DNA of 64,000 nucleotides from assembly GCA_016699405.1 (NCBI GenBank), contig CP064972.1, positions 682,001-746,000 of the forward strand, written 5' to 3'. Source of the DNA: Holophagales bacterium (GTDB lineage Bacteria; Acidobacteriota; Thermoanaerobaculia; Multivoradales; JAGPDF01). Made by a program: the position numbers and the translations under genes. The first letter of the stretch is position 1; each line of letters starts with the position of its first letter. The notes under the pieces are model-generated. The model saw only the letters and a list, made by a program, of their open reading frames with translations. It made no database searches and had not been told where the DNA came from. Below are positions 53,129-60,921 of the stretch, piece by piece.

Positions 53129-54484
53129 TTGAGCGACCCACTGTTCTGGCATCGCCTGCAGTTCGGCTTCACCATCACGTATCACTACCTCTTCCCGCAA
53201 CTCTCGATGGGGCTCGCGCTGCTCATCGTCGTCTTGAAGTCGATCGGCCTGCGCACCGGCAAGCCGGTGTGGGACGACGCCGCGCGCTTCTGGATCCGCA
53301 TCTTCGGTCTCTCCTTCGCCATGGGGGTGGTGACCGGGATTCCGATGGAGTTCCAGTTCGGCACGAACTGGGCTGGCTTCTCGGCCAGGACCGGCGCCGT
53401 GATCGGACAGACGCTGGCGATGGAGGGGATCTTCGCCTTCTTCCTCGAGTCGAGCTTCCTTGCCCTGCTGGTCTGGGGGGAGCGCCGCCTCGGCCGCCGG
53501 CGGCACTTCCTCGCCGCCGTGGCGTTGTGGGTGGGAAGCTGGCTCTCCGGCTATTTCATCGTCACCACCAACGCCTTCATGCAGCACCCGGTCGGCTACG
53601 CGGTGGGCCCCGACGGCACCTTCGCCATCGCCGATCTCGGCGCCTATCTGCTCAACCCCTGGGGGCTCGCGCAGTACGCGCACACGATGATGGGCGCCAC
53701 CGCCACCGGCGCCTTCGTCATGGCCGCTCTCGGCGCCTATTGGACACTGCGCGGCGAGCACGCGGCGGTCGCTCGCGTCTCGCTCGCCACCGGTGTCGGC
53801 GCGGCGCTCGTCGCCTCGCTTCTGGTAGCGATGCCGACCGGACACGAGCAGGGTCGCCTCGTCGCCGCTCACCAGCCAGTGACCCTCGCCGCGATGGAGG
53901 GCCGCTTCGCCAGCGGGACGCACGCGCCGCTCGCCATGATCGGCCAGCCGAATCTCGCGGCGCGCAAGCTCGACAACCCGATCGAGCTGCCGTCGGTCCT
54001 CTCCTTCATCGCCTACGGCGACTTCTCGGCGAACGTGCGCGGGCTCGACGCCTTCCCCGAAGGCGACTGGCCGACGAACATCGAGCTGCTCTACTACGCC
54101 TTCCACATCATGGTCGGGCTGGGGACCCTCCTCATCGCGCTCTCCGGGCTTGCCACACTCCTGCTCTGGCGCGGTCGACTGGCAACGAACCGGTGGCTCC
54201 TCTGGATCCTCGCCTTCACCTTCCCGTTCCCCTTCATCGCCAACACGGCCGGCTGGCTCACCGCCGAGCTCGGCCGACAGCCCTGGCTGGTCTACGGACT
54301 GATGCGCACCGCCGAGGGCGGCTCGCCGACGGTGCACGGCGGCACGACGCTCTTCACCACGCTGGGCTTCGCCGGTCTCTACCTCGTGCTCGGGCTGCTC
54401 TTCCTCTCGCTCGTTGCCCGCGAGGTCGGCCACGGCCCTCACCGTCCGCACGCCCTCGACGCTCCGGCGCCGGGCCAGAGCTGA
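53129..54484 (+). CDS. cydA: Cytochrome bd oxidase subunit I
   Basis: A 451-residue quinol oxidase subunit with about nine helices. His19 ('TYHYLFPQ') and His185 ('QYAHTMMGA') are haem ligands. Glu99 and Glu107 of the proton path lie in 'LAMEGIFAFFLESS', and 'ELGRQPWLVYGLMRT' is the conserved C-terminal motif with a Met ligand. The Q-loop is short, as in the CIO/bd-S group. It oxidises quinol and reduces O2 to water. The start is a TTG behind GGAGG. It is followed by cydB after 10 bp. Confidence 0.95.
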   Translation: MSDPLFWHRLQFGFTITYHYLFPQLSMGLALLIVVLKSIGLRTGKPVWDDAARFWIRIFGLSFAMGVVTGIPMEFQFGTNWAGFSARTGAVIGQTLAMEGIFAFFLESSFLALLVWGERRLGRRRHFLAAVALWVGSWLSGYFIVTTNAFMQHPVGYAVGPDGTFAIADLGAYLLNPWGLAQYAHTMMGATATGAFVMAALGAYWTLRGEHAAVARVSLATGVGAALVASLLVAMPTGHEQGRLVAAHQPVTLAAMEGRFASGTHAPLAMIGQPNLAARKLDNPIELPSVLSFIAYGDFSANVRGLDAFPEGDWPTNIELLYYAFHIMVGLGTLLIALSGLATLLLWRGRLATNRWLLWILAFTFPFPFIANTAGWLTAELGRQPWLVYGLMRTAEGGSPTVHGGTTLFTTLGFAGLYLVLGLLFLSLVAREVGHGPHRPHALDAPAPGQS

Positions 54485-54494
54485 GGAGCTCGCC

Positions 54495-55541
54495 ATGCAA
54501 GCGCTCTGGTTCGCCTTCGCCGCGCTGACGCTCACCCTCTACGTCGTCCTCGACGGCTTCGACTTCGGAGCCGGCGCGGCGCATCTCTTCGTCGCCCGTG
54601 ACGACCGCGAGCGACGGCAGGTGCTCGCCGCGATCGGCCCGTTCTGGGACGGCAACGAGGTCTGGCTGCTCGCCGGCGGCGGCGTGCTCTTCCTCGCCTT
54701 CCCCAAGGTCCTCGCCTCGGGGCTCTCCGGCTTCTACCTCGCGATCTTCCTCCTGCTCTGGACGCTCATCCTGCGCGGCATCGCCATCGAGCTCCGCTCG
54801 CACGTCGACGACCGGATGTGGCGCTCGTTCTGGGACGGCGCCTTCGCGCTCGCCTCGACGCTCGCCCCGGTACTCCTCGGCGCCGCGCTCGGCAACGTGC
54901 TGCGTGGCGTGCCGCTCGGTGCCGACGGCTACTTCGCGCTGCCGCTCTTCGACTCCTTCTCGCCCCGCGGCGCTCTCGGCATCCTCGACTGGTACACCCT
55001 GCTCGCCGGGGTGACCGCGCTCGCCGCAATCACCCATCACGGCGCGCTCTTTCTCGCCTGGAAGTGCGACGCCGCGGTGGCCGCGCGCAGCCGCGCGCTC
55101 GCCGCCCGGCTCTTCCCGGCGACGCTCGTCCTCTGGCTCGCCAGCTCGATCGCCACCGCGACGGTCGCCCCGGCGCTCGTCACCGGTTTCGCCGCGCGAC
55201 CGCTCGCCTGGGTCTGCACGGCGATCTTCCTCGGCGGTCTGGCGACGAGCGCCATGGCACGGCGCCAGGGGAGCGACCTCACCGCCTTCCTCGGCTCGGC
55301 CGCCTTCCTCCTCGGCCTGCTCGCCGCGACCGCCGTCTCGCTCTACCCGACCTGGCTGCGCTCGACCCTCGACCCGGCCTTCTCGCTCACCGCGCAGAAC
55401 GCCTCGTCCCCGCCCCGGGCGCTGGCCCTCGGTCTCCTCTGGTGGCCGGTCGGCCTGCTGCTGGCGATCGCCTATTTCGCCATCCTTCTCCGCATCCACC
55501 GCGGCCGCGTGCAGGCCGCAGCGGAGGGGGAGGGCTACTGA
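54495..55541 (+). CDS. cydB: Cytochrome bd oxidase subunit II
   Basis: A 348-residue membrane protein with eight to nine helices. 'LYVVLDGFDFGAGA' at the N-terminus and 'IGPFWDGNEVWLLAGGG' are the family signatures, and 'LRGIAIELR' follows in the third helix. It forms the heterodimer with CydA. GAGGAGC precedes the ATG. No CydX-like small gene is seen after it, and cydCD are not in the window. Confidence 0.95.
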   Translation: MQALWFAFAALTLTLYVVLDGFDFGAGAAHLFVARDDRERRQVLAAIGPFWDGNEVWLLAGGGVLFLAFPKVLASGLSGFYLAIFLLLWTLILRGIAIELRSHVDDRMWRSFWDGAFALASTLAPVLLGAALGNVLRGVPLGADGYFALPLFDSFSPRGALGILDWYTLLAGVTALAAITHHGALFLAWKCDAAVAARSRALAARLFPATLVLWLASSIATATVAPALVTGFAARPLAWVCTAIFLGGLATSAMARRQGSDLTAFLGSAAFLLGLLAATAVSLYPTWLRSTLDPAFSLTAQNASSPPRALALGLLWWPVGLLLAIAYFAILLRIHRGRVQAAAEGEGY

Positions 55542-55675
55542 GGCGGGGGCGCTTCGGCACCAAGACGAATCGCGGCCTGGAGGCTCTCACGCGTGAGGTG
55601 AGGGAGCGACGCGAGAGGTTGTCGAACGGCTCGCAGTCGACGCCGGCTGTCGAGCGGGAGGTCGTCCGCCGCTCT

Positions 55676-56242
55676 TCAGCGCGACGGCTTCGTGCCTGCA
55701 CTGACGATCGCCCGTTGCAGAGCGTCATAGTGCAGGTGCACCGCAACGCCACCAGCGACCGCGAGGCCGATGAACGCCAGCCCGATCACGCGAGCCGGCG
55801 TCGGCTGGTCGGTGAGGTAGTGGTGCCAAACCCAGATGACGAACACCAAGCCGGCGACCTGGAAGAGCATGGATGGGAACCAGCTGCGCAGGCTGCGCGG
55901 CGTGATGGTGGCGAGGAAGTTGGGTCGGTGTTGCTGCCCGCTGGCTTCGTAGATGAGCGGGTAGAGCACCTGGTAGCGGTAACGGAGATGCTCCAAGAGC
56001 TCCATCCAGAGACTCTGCAACCAAAGGGAACCCAGCGCGTAGGCCGCCAGGAAGATGAGACTCACGGCCGCGGGGTCGACGGTCGTTTCGCGCTCTCGTG
56101 TCGTCACCACCATGAAGACACCGATGGCGGCCGGCATCACCGTGCCGAAGCCAGCGTAGATCGCCCCGTAGAGACGCTGGATGGCCTCGTGAAGATTGGC
56201 GCTCTCGTGGAGGAGAGCCTCGAGCTTCGCATCGTCAGCCAC
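55676..56242 (-). CDS. Hypothetical membrane protein
   Basis: A 188-residue protein. An N-terminal amphipathic helix ('DDAKLEALLHESANLHEAIQ') precedes four membrane helices; the loop 'QSLWMELLEHLRYRYQVLYP' between the second and third is charged and may be cytoplasmic. I chose the GTG at 56242 because AGGAG stands 8 bp before it; a TTG seven codons upstream is possible. It resembles no family I can name. Confidence 0.65.
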   Translation of the reverse strand: MADDAKLEALLHESANLHEAIQRLYGAIYAGFGTVMPAAIGVFMVVTTRERETTVDPAAVSLIFLAAYALGSLWLQSLWMELLEHLRYRYQVLYPLIYEASGQQHRPNFLATITPRSLRSWFPSMLFQVAGLVFVIWVWHHYLTDQPTPARVIGLAFIGLAVAGGVAVHLHYDALQRAIVSAGTKPSR

Positions 56243-56496
56243 GGCCGATTCTCCTGGCGGCAAGCATCCGTCGTGAGCCGTCCAGGGGCGCCACCGAAGG
56301 CCGCCCCAGGGGGCCGCTGCAACACGGAGAGTCGCTTCCCCTTCGACTCGCCCGGCATCCGGAGTGACGATGCCGTCGCGGAGGGGAGCGCGGCTCTTTG
56401 GAAACGGGAATCCGCGGGGAGCCTACGAGCATCGCTCACTTCCGGCAAGCAGCGGCCGCCGAGCGGACGACAGACCGAGGCGCTGCCCGCACAACG

Positions 56497-57078
56497 CTAG
56501 ACCCGACGCTGGATCTGCCGCCACCGCCCACGAACGGCCGCGACGAAGGCTCTGTGCGCCCGGTCACTGAAGAGGCTGACCGGCGAGTGTGCGACCGTTG
56601 TCGCTCGCACGAAGGCCAAGACGAGAAGACCGAAGGTGAGGGCGAGATTCGGCCACGCATTGAGGGCCCATTGTCCGGACCACGAAACGGTGACTGCCTC
56701 GGAGAAGAGTCCGAGGTAGTGGATCGGCCAGATGTCGTCGGCTGTCGGCCCGCGCGAGCCGAGGAGATCGGCAACCAGATGCAGGTGAACTACTGCAAGG
56801 CTCCAGAGGAAGGCGCGCACGCGACGCCGCGCGAAGGCGAGGCCGAGGACGGGGAACAGGAGCGCCGCAGGCAGACCGTGAAGCACGACGTGGTGAAAGC
56901 GGCCGTAGTACGCGGGATCGGCCCATCCAAGAAGGTGACAAGCCGTGTCGCCGAGCGCTCCGAGCCCGTCGAGGTCGGGAGCCGCACCGACCCACGCGAC
57001 CACGGCGCGGTCTCGCTCGTCGAGAGCCGAGGCTTCGGCGAGTGACCAGGACGCGAGGAGGTGGGTGATGGGATTCAC
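56497..57078 (-). CDS. YdjM-like membrane-bound metal-dependent hydrolase
   Basis: A 193-residue protein with the PF04307-type pattern: 'NPITHLLASWSLAEA' at the start with the first His, 'GAAPDLDGLGAL' (D-x-D), 'YYGRFHHVVLHGLPAALL' (paired His), 'HLHLVADLLGSRGP' (His and Asp) and 'PIHYLG'. Four to five membrane helices are present. The GTG at 57078 gives the usual 'MNPITHL' beginning. Homologues are linked to the SOS response in enterobacteria; here no LexA box is seen. Confidence 0.82.
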   Translation of the reverse strand: MNPITHLLASWSLAEASALDERDRAVVAWVGAAPDLDGLGALGDTACHLLGWADPAYYGRFHHVVLHGLPAALLFPVLGLAFARRRVRAFLWSLAVVHLHLVADLLGSRGPTADDIWPIHYLGLFSEAVTVSWSGQWALNAWPNLALTFGLLVLAFVRATTVAHSPVSLFSDRAHRAFVAAVRGRWRQIQRRV

Positions 57079-57189
57079 GGCGGCGCGCCGGATTCGGACG
57101 GCCCGCGGGCCGGCGGCCCAAGCGCCGCGCGGCCTTCCCGGCTTCAAGTTCTACGAAGCCCGCTCGCGTTTCGCTTCTTGCTCTGCCCG

Positions 57190-57897
57190 CTACTCGCTCG
57201 CCGTGGAGACGGTCCTGTCGCCTTCCGGCCGCCGCGACTCGCTCGCAGCGTCGACGGGCCCTTCCGGCACCCACGTCCCCGTCGCCAGGAACATCCAGCC
57301 GAAGAAGTACTCGCGGACTTCGATGTCGCGGAGCTCGGTCGCGACCGCCGACCACGGCGCATCGGTGGGAACAGGGGTCGACGCGAACGACAGGCGCGGC
57401 ATCATCGTTCGGAGCAGTCCATTCAGCACCCAGCCACCGCGTCGGCGCGACGTCTTCGCTCCGAACAAGGCGACGCGCGCACCGGGACGGAGCACCGGTC
57501 GCAGGTTCGCCCACGCGGCGTCCGAAGCGTAGACGTCGGGGGCCGCAAACATCAGGGCGCCGTCGAACACTCCCGCAAGCTCCGCCCGCTCGGCAGGCGC
57601 CACCACCACTCGCACATTGGTCCAGCCGTGGCGCTCGATCCGGCGGGTGGCGAGGGCGGCGACCCGGGCGCTGATCTCCACTCCGATCGCCTCGCCACTC
57701 GGCCCCACGGCCGCACGCAGGAACGGCAAACTCCCCCCGGGGCCGCAACCGAGGTCGAGGGCGCGGTCGCCGGCGCGAAGATGAAGGGCGTCCACCGCCC
57801 GTGCCCGGACTGGCTTGATGAATCCGAAATCGAAGTCCGGAAAGGGTCGCAGCAACCGCGACAACAGGCGGAAGTAGAGGGGCGTGTCGGCGGGCAT
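57190..57897 (-). CDS. Class I SAM-dependent methyltransferase
   Basis: A 235-residue enzyme. Motif I reads 'RALDLGCGPGGSLPFL' near residue 45, the acidic residue of strand 2 lies in 'IGVEISARVAALA', and 'FDGALMFAAPDVY' marks strand 4. The N-terminal 'YFRLLSRLLRPFPDFDF' is a lid helix. It resembles ubiquinone/menaquinone-type and small-molecule methyltransferases but lacks the UbiE signature. The substrate is unknown. It is transcribed in the same direction as the two membrane protein genes downstream. Confidence 0.87.
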   Translation of the reverse strand: MPADTPLYFRLLSRLLRPFPDFDFGFIKPVRARAVDALHLRAGDRALDLGCGPGGSLPFLRAAVGPSGEAIGVEISARVAALATRRIERHGWTNVRVVVAPAERAELAGVFDGALMFAAPDVYASDAAWANLRPVLRPGARVALFGAKTSRRRGGWVLNGLLRTMMPRLSFASTPVPTDAPWSAVATELRDIEVREYFFGWMFLATGTWVPEGPVDAASESRRPEGDRTVSTASE

Positions 57898-58048
57898 CGT
57901 GCCTTCCTCCTTCGCCAGACGTCTTCAGCTCAAGCGAACCGACGCCGGCCCCGCAGAGGCTCCGCGACGGGCCTCGCGCCGTCCCCGATGTCCCGAGGAT
58001 GCACCGGCAGAGCTGGGCGCGACGACGATGGTTCCGCTGCGTCGCACT

Positions 58049-58270
58049 CTACTTCGACAATACGCCCGCGCTCTCGAGCCACCGTTCCACGAGCCCCGTC
58101 CAGTGCGTGATCGGCGCATCGGTCGCTCGCAGGCCGAAGGCGTGTCCACCATTGACGAAGACGTGCATCTCCGCGGGAACGCCGGCCTTGCGGAGCGCCG
58201 CATCGTAGACGAGCAAGTTCTCAACCGGGTCGACGGGATCGTCTTCGGCGTGCAGGAGGAAGGTGAGGGA
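58049..58270 (-). pseudogene. 3' remnant of an alpha/beta-hydrolase
   Basis: The reading 'TFLLHAEDDPVDPVENLLVY' and 'AALRKAGVPAEMHVFVNGGH' followed by 'AFGL' is the final third of a BD-FAE/acetyl-xylan-esterase-like hydrolase, with the catalytic Asp and His. The part with the nucleophile Ser is absent; the frame upstream is unrelated and runs into the leader of the pirin gene. It is a truncated gene. Confidence 0.8.
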
Positions 58271-58508
58271 GGTTCGCGCGAGTCTGCCGGACGAATTCAC
58301 TTGCGAGCAGGCTTCCGGTGCCAGCGGCAAGGCCGAGCACTGCGACAAGAATGAAGCAGCAGCTTCCTCAATTCGCCACCCGCATCGTCGCGGTCGGCTA
58401 TCCCTCGCACACGCGACACCCCGACTCGGAGATTGCCACCACTCCCACCCTAGCCATCCTCCCCCGTCCCCCCTAGACTCGGCGCCAGCCGACAACGGGA
58501 GGTCTTCC

Positions 58509-59426
58509 ATGTCCATTCGACCGGTCAAGCGGTTGGTTCAAGCGACTCCGACGCGGGAGGGGGCTGGGGTGCACCTGCGGCGGGCGTTCGGGTTCGGGGA
58601 TACGGCGGAGACGGATCCGTTCCTGCTCTTCGACGACTTCCGCAACGACGATCCGGAGCGCTATCGCGCCGGCTTTCCGTGGCATCCGCATCGCGGGATC
58701 GAGACCATCACCTACGTGCTCGCCGGCACCGTCGAGCACGGCGACAGCCTCGGCAACCGCGGGGCGATCGGCGCGGGCGACGTGCAGTGGATGACCGCCG
58801 GGAGCGGCATCGTGCACCAGGAGATGCCGCAGGGCGACCCGGTCGGACGGATGCACGGCTTCCAGCTCTGGGCGAACCTGCCGTCGGCGCTCAAGATGAC
58901 GACGCCGCGCTACCAGGACGTCGCCGCCGGCGACATCCCCGAAGTCGTCGACGACGACGGCACGACGGCGCGCATCCTCTGCGGCTCCTTCTGGGGCAAG
59001 ACCGGACCGGTCGACGGCATCGCCGCCGATCCGCGCTATCTCGACATCTTCGTGCCGCCGGGGCGGACGAAGCGGCTGGCGGTCGACGTCGGTCTGCACG
59101 CCTTCGCCTACGTCTTCGCCGGCTCCGGCAGCTTCCGCGACGCCTCGCCGCCGCGCCCGGTGCGCACGGAGGCCGTCGGTGAGCCCGTCGCCGGCGAAGG
59201 GCGCGCGCTCGCCGACGAGGCCGACAACCGCAGCCTGGTAATCTTCGACCGCGGCGACGAGGTCGTCGTGCGGGCAGGCGAGGAAGGGATTCGCTTCCTG
59301 CTCGTCTCCGGCAAGCCGATCGAGGAGCCGGTCGCCTGGTACGGGCCGATCGTGATGAACACGCGCGCCGAGCTCGAGACGGCGTTCGCCGAGCTGCAGG
59401 CGGGGACCTTCCTCAAGCGCGGCTGA
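58509..59426 (+). CDS. Pirin family protein
   Basis: A 305-residue bicupin. The N-terminal cupin has 'FPWHPHRGIETITYVLAG' and 'EHGDSLGNRG' with the metal-binding His residues, then 'GDVQWMTAGSGIVHQEMP' with His and Glu. The C-terminal cupin ends 'LVSGKPIEEPVAWYGPIVMN'. Bacterial pirins bind Fe(II); some have quercetinase activity, others modulate pyruvate dehydrogenase. A clear start is at 58509 with GGAGG just upstream. Confidence 0.93.
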   Translation: MSIRPVKRLVQATPTREGAGVHLRRAFGFGDTAETDPFLLFDDFRNDDPERYRAGFPWHPHRGIETITYVLAGTVEHGDSLGNRGAIGAGDVQWMTAGSGIVHQEMPQGDPVGRMHGFQLWANLPSALKMTTPRYQDVAAGDIPEVVDDDGTTARILCGSFWGKTGPVDGIAADPRYLDIFVPPGRTKRLAVDVGLHAFAYVFAGSGSFRDASPPRPVRTEAVGEPVAGEGRALADEADNRSLVIFDRGDEVVVRAGEEGIRFLLVSGKPIEEPVAWYGPIVMNTRAELETAFAELQAGTFLKRG

Positions 59427-59447
59427 CGGGCGCGGGCGCGCCGGCGC

Positions 59448-59957
59448 TCAGTCGTGCCGGTCGTGCTCGCGCTGCTCTCCGGAGTCGTGCTCGGCGCCAG
59501 CGGCGCTCGCACCCGCCGCCCCGCCGGACGGCGCGGCCTCGGCCCAGAGGCGGAGCTGCTCGACGTCGGCGGGGCTCAACCGCGCCTCCGAGTGCAGCGG
59601 CAGGTAGATGGGGAGCGGCATGTCGCCGCGCGCCGCCTCCTTCCAGGCCTTGCGGCGGAGCTTGGCGCGATCCTGTTCGTCGTAGCGATCCCAGGCGGAG
59701 AAGTTCAGATGCTCGCGCCCCTCGGCGACGTCGTGCGCCACGAGGAAGGAGATCGGCGCGACGGCGCTGTACGACGGCCAGACCGTCTCGTGCGAATGGC
59801 AGTCGAAGCAGGCGCGCCGCAGGATCGACATCACCGCCGGGGGCGCCGACACTGTCTCGCTGGCGGGAGGATTCGAGCGGTCGACCGGGAGGAGCTGCAG
59901 GGCGACGAGCGCGGCGGCGACGGCGCCGAGCAGGACGAGAGCGGTGCGCTTGCTCAT
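59448..59957 (-). CDS. Haem-binding domain (Haem_bd) protein
   Basis: A 169-residue protein with an N-terminal membrane helix ('RTALVLLGAVAAALVALQLL'). The domain holds one c-type haem motif 'CFDCHSHETVWPSYS' (C-x-x-C-H), then 'APISFLVAHDVAEGREHLNF'. It is anchored at the membrane with the haem domain outside. The C-terminal 30 residues are alanine/glycine-rich with several His. It may pass electrons to periplasmic partners. The ATG at 59957 starts the helix. Confidence 0.88.
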   Translation of the reverse strand: MSKRTALVLLGAVAAALVALQLLPVDRSNPPASETVSAPPAVMSILRRACFDCHSHETVWPSYSAVAPISFLVAHDVAEGREHLNFSAWDRYDEQDRAKLRRKAWKEAARGDMPLPIYLPLHSEARLSPADVEQLRLWAEAAPSGGAAGASAAGAEHDSGEQREHDRHD

Positions 59958-60032
59958 GGCCGGCCATCCTATCGGACGGCGCGCCGGTGCCGGCGATTGC
60001 ATTCCGCCGCAACGCGGCTATCCTGAAGGGCG

Positions 60033-60893
60033 ATGGACCTCGTTCCAGGGAGCGTCGTGGCGCTCTTCGATCGCCTGCAACGGCGCTGGGACGACCCGCG
60101 CCAGCAGCGCCTCGTCGGCTCCCTGCTCGTCGCCTCCTTCGCCGCCGCGCTCGCGGCGATCGAGGCACGCCGCCAGGGCTGGCTGCCCGACGCGCTCGCC
60201 GCCCAGCTCCCGGCAAGCCACTTCCACGCCGTCTCGCTCGCCTTCACCTTGCTGCTGCTCTTCGAGGTGATCGGCGTCGTCTTCTCGCTCGCCCACTCGG
60301 TGTCCGAATCGGTCGGCAAGCAGTTCGAGATCTTCTCGCTGATCCTCTTGCGCCAGACCTTCAAGGAGCTCACCACCTTCACCGAGCCGGTGGGCTGGGA
60401 CGAGGTGCGCACGTCGATCGGACGGATGGCCTCCGACGCCTTCGGGGCACTGGCCGTCTTCGCCCTGCTCTGGCTCTTCTACCGCATCCAGCGCCACCGG
60501 CCGATCACTGCCGACGCCCACGAACGGGAGCACTTCGTGGCGACGAAGAAGGGGCTGGCGTTGCTGCTGCTCGGCTGCTTCGCCGCGATCGCCGCCGACG
60601 ATCTGCGCGACGTGCTCACCGGCGGTGAGGGCTACAACTTCTTCGTCGCCTTCTACACCCTGCTGATCTTCAGCGACATCCTGCTGGTGCTCGTCTCGCT
60701 GCGCTACAGCTCGACCTACCCGGTCGTCTTCCGCAACTCCGGCTTCGCGGCGGCGACCGTCTTCCTGCGCCTGGCGCTCACCGCGCCGCCGTACCTCAAC
60801 GCCGCCATCGGCCTCGCCTCGGCGCTCTTCATCTGCGGCCTGACGGCGGTCTACAACCGTTACGCGACGACGGTCGACCCGCACGCGACCTGA
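60033..60893 (+). CDS. Hypothetical polytopic membrane protein
   Basis: A 286-residue protein with about seven membrane helices. 'HAVSLAFTLLLLFEVIGVVF' and 'SLAHSVSESVGKQFEIFSLI' and 'LLRQTFKELTTFTEP' are the most distinct segments; a polar helix with Glu residues inside the membrane suggests ion or quinone contact. I know no named family. It is divergent from the haem-binding gene across about 75 bp. Confidence 0.75.
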   Translation: MDLVPGSVVALFDRLQRRWDDPRQQRLVGSLLVASFAAALAAIEARRQGWLPDALAAQLPASHFHAVSLAFTLLLLFEVIGVVFSLAHSVSESVGKQFEIFSLILLRQTFKELTTFTEPVGWDEVRTSIGRMASDAFGALAVFALLWLFYRIQRHRPITADAHEREHFVATKKGLALLLLGCFAAIAADDLRDVLTGGEGYNFFVAFYTLLIFSDILLVLVSLRYSSTYPVVFRNSGFAAATVFLRLALTAPPYLNAAIGLASALFICGLTAVYNRYATTVDPHAT

Positions 60894-60921
60894 GCCGTCG
60901 CGACATCCTTCGGGGGCGACG

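Noticed and set aside
55541..55676. cydX-like small gene after cydB
   Set aside because: No short frame with a single membrane helix and start codon is present there.
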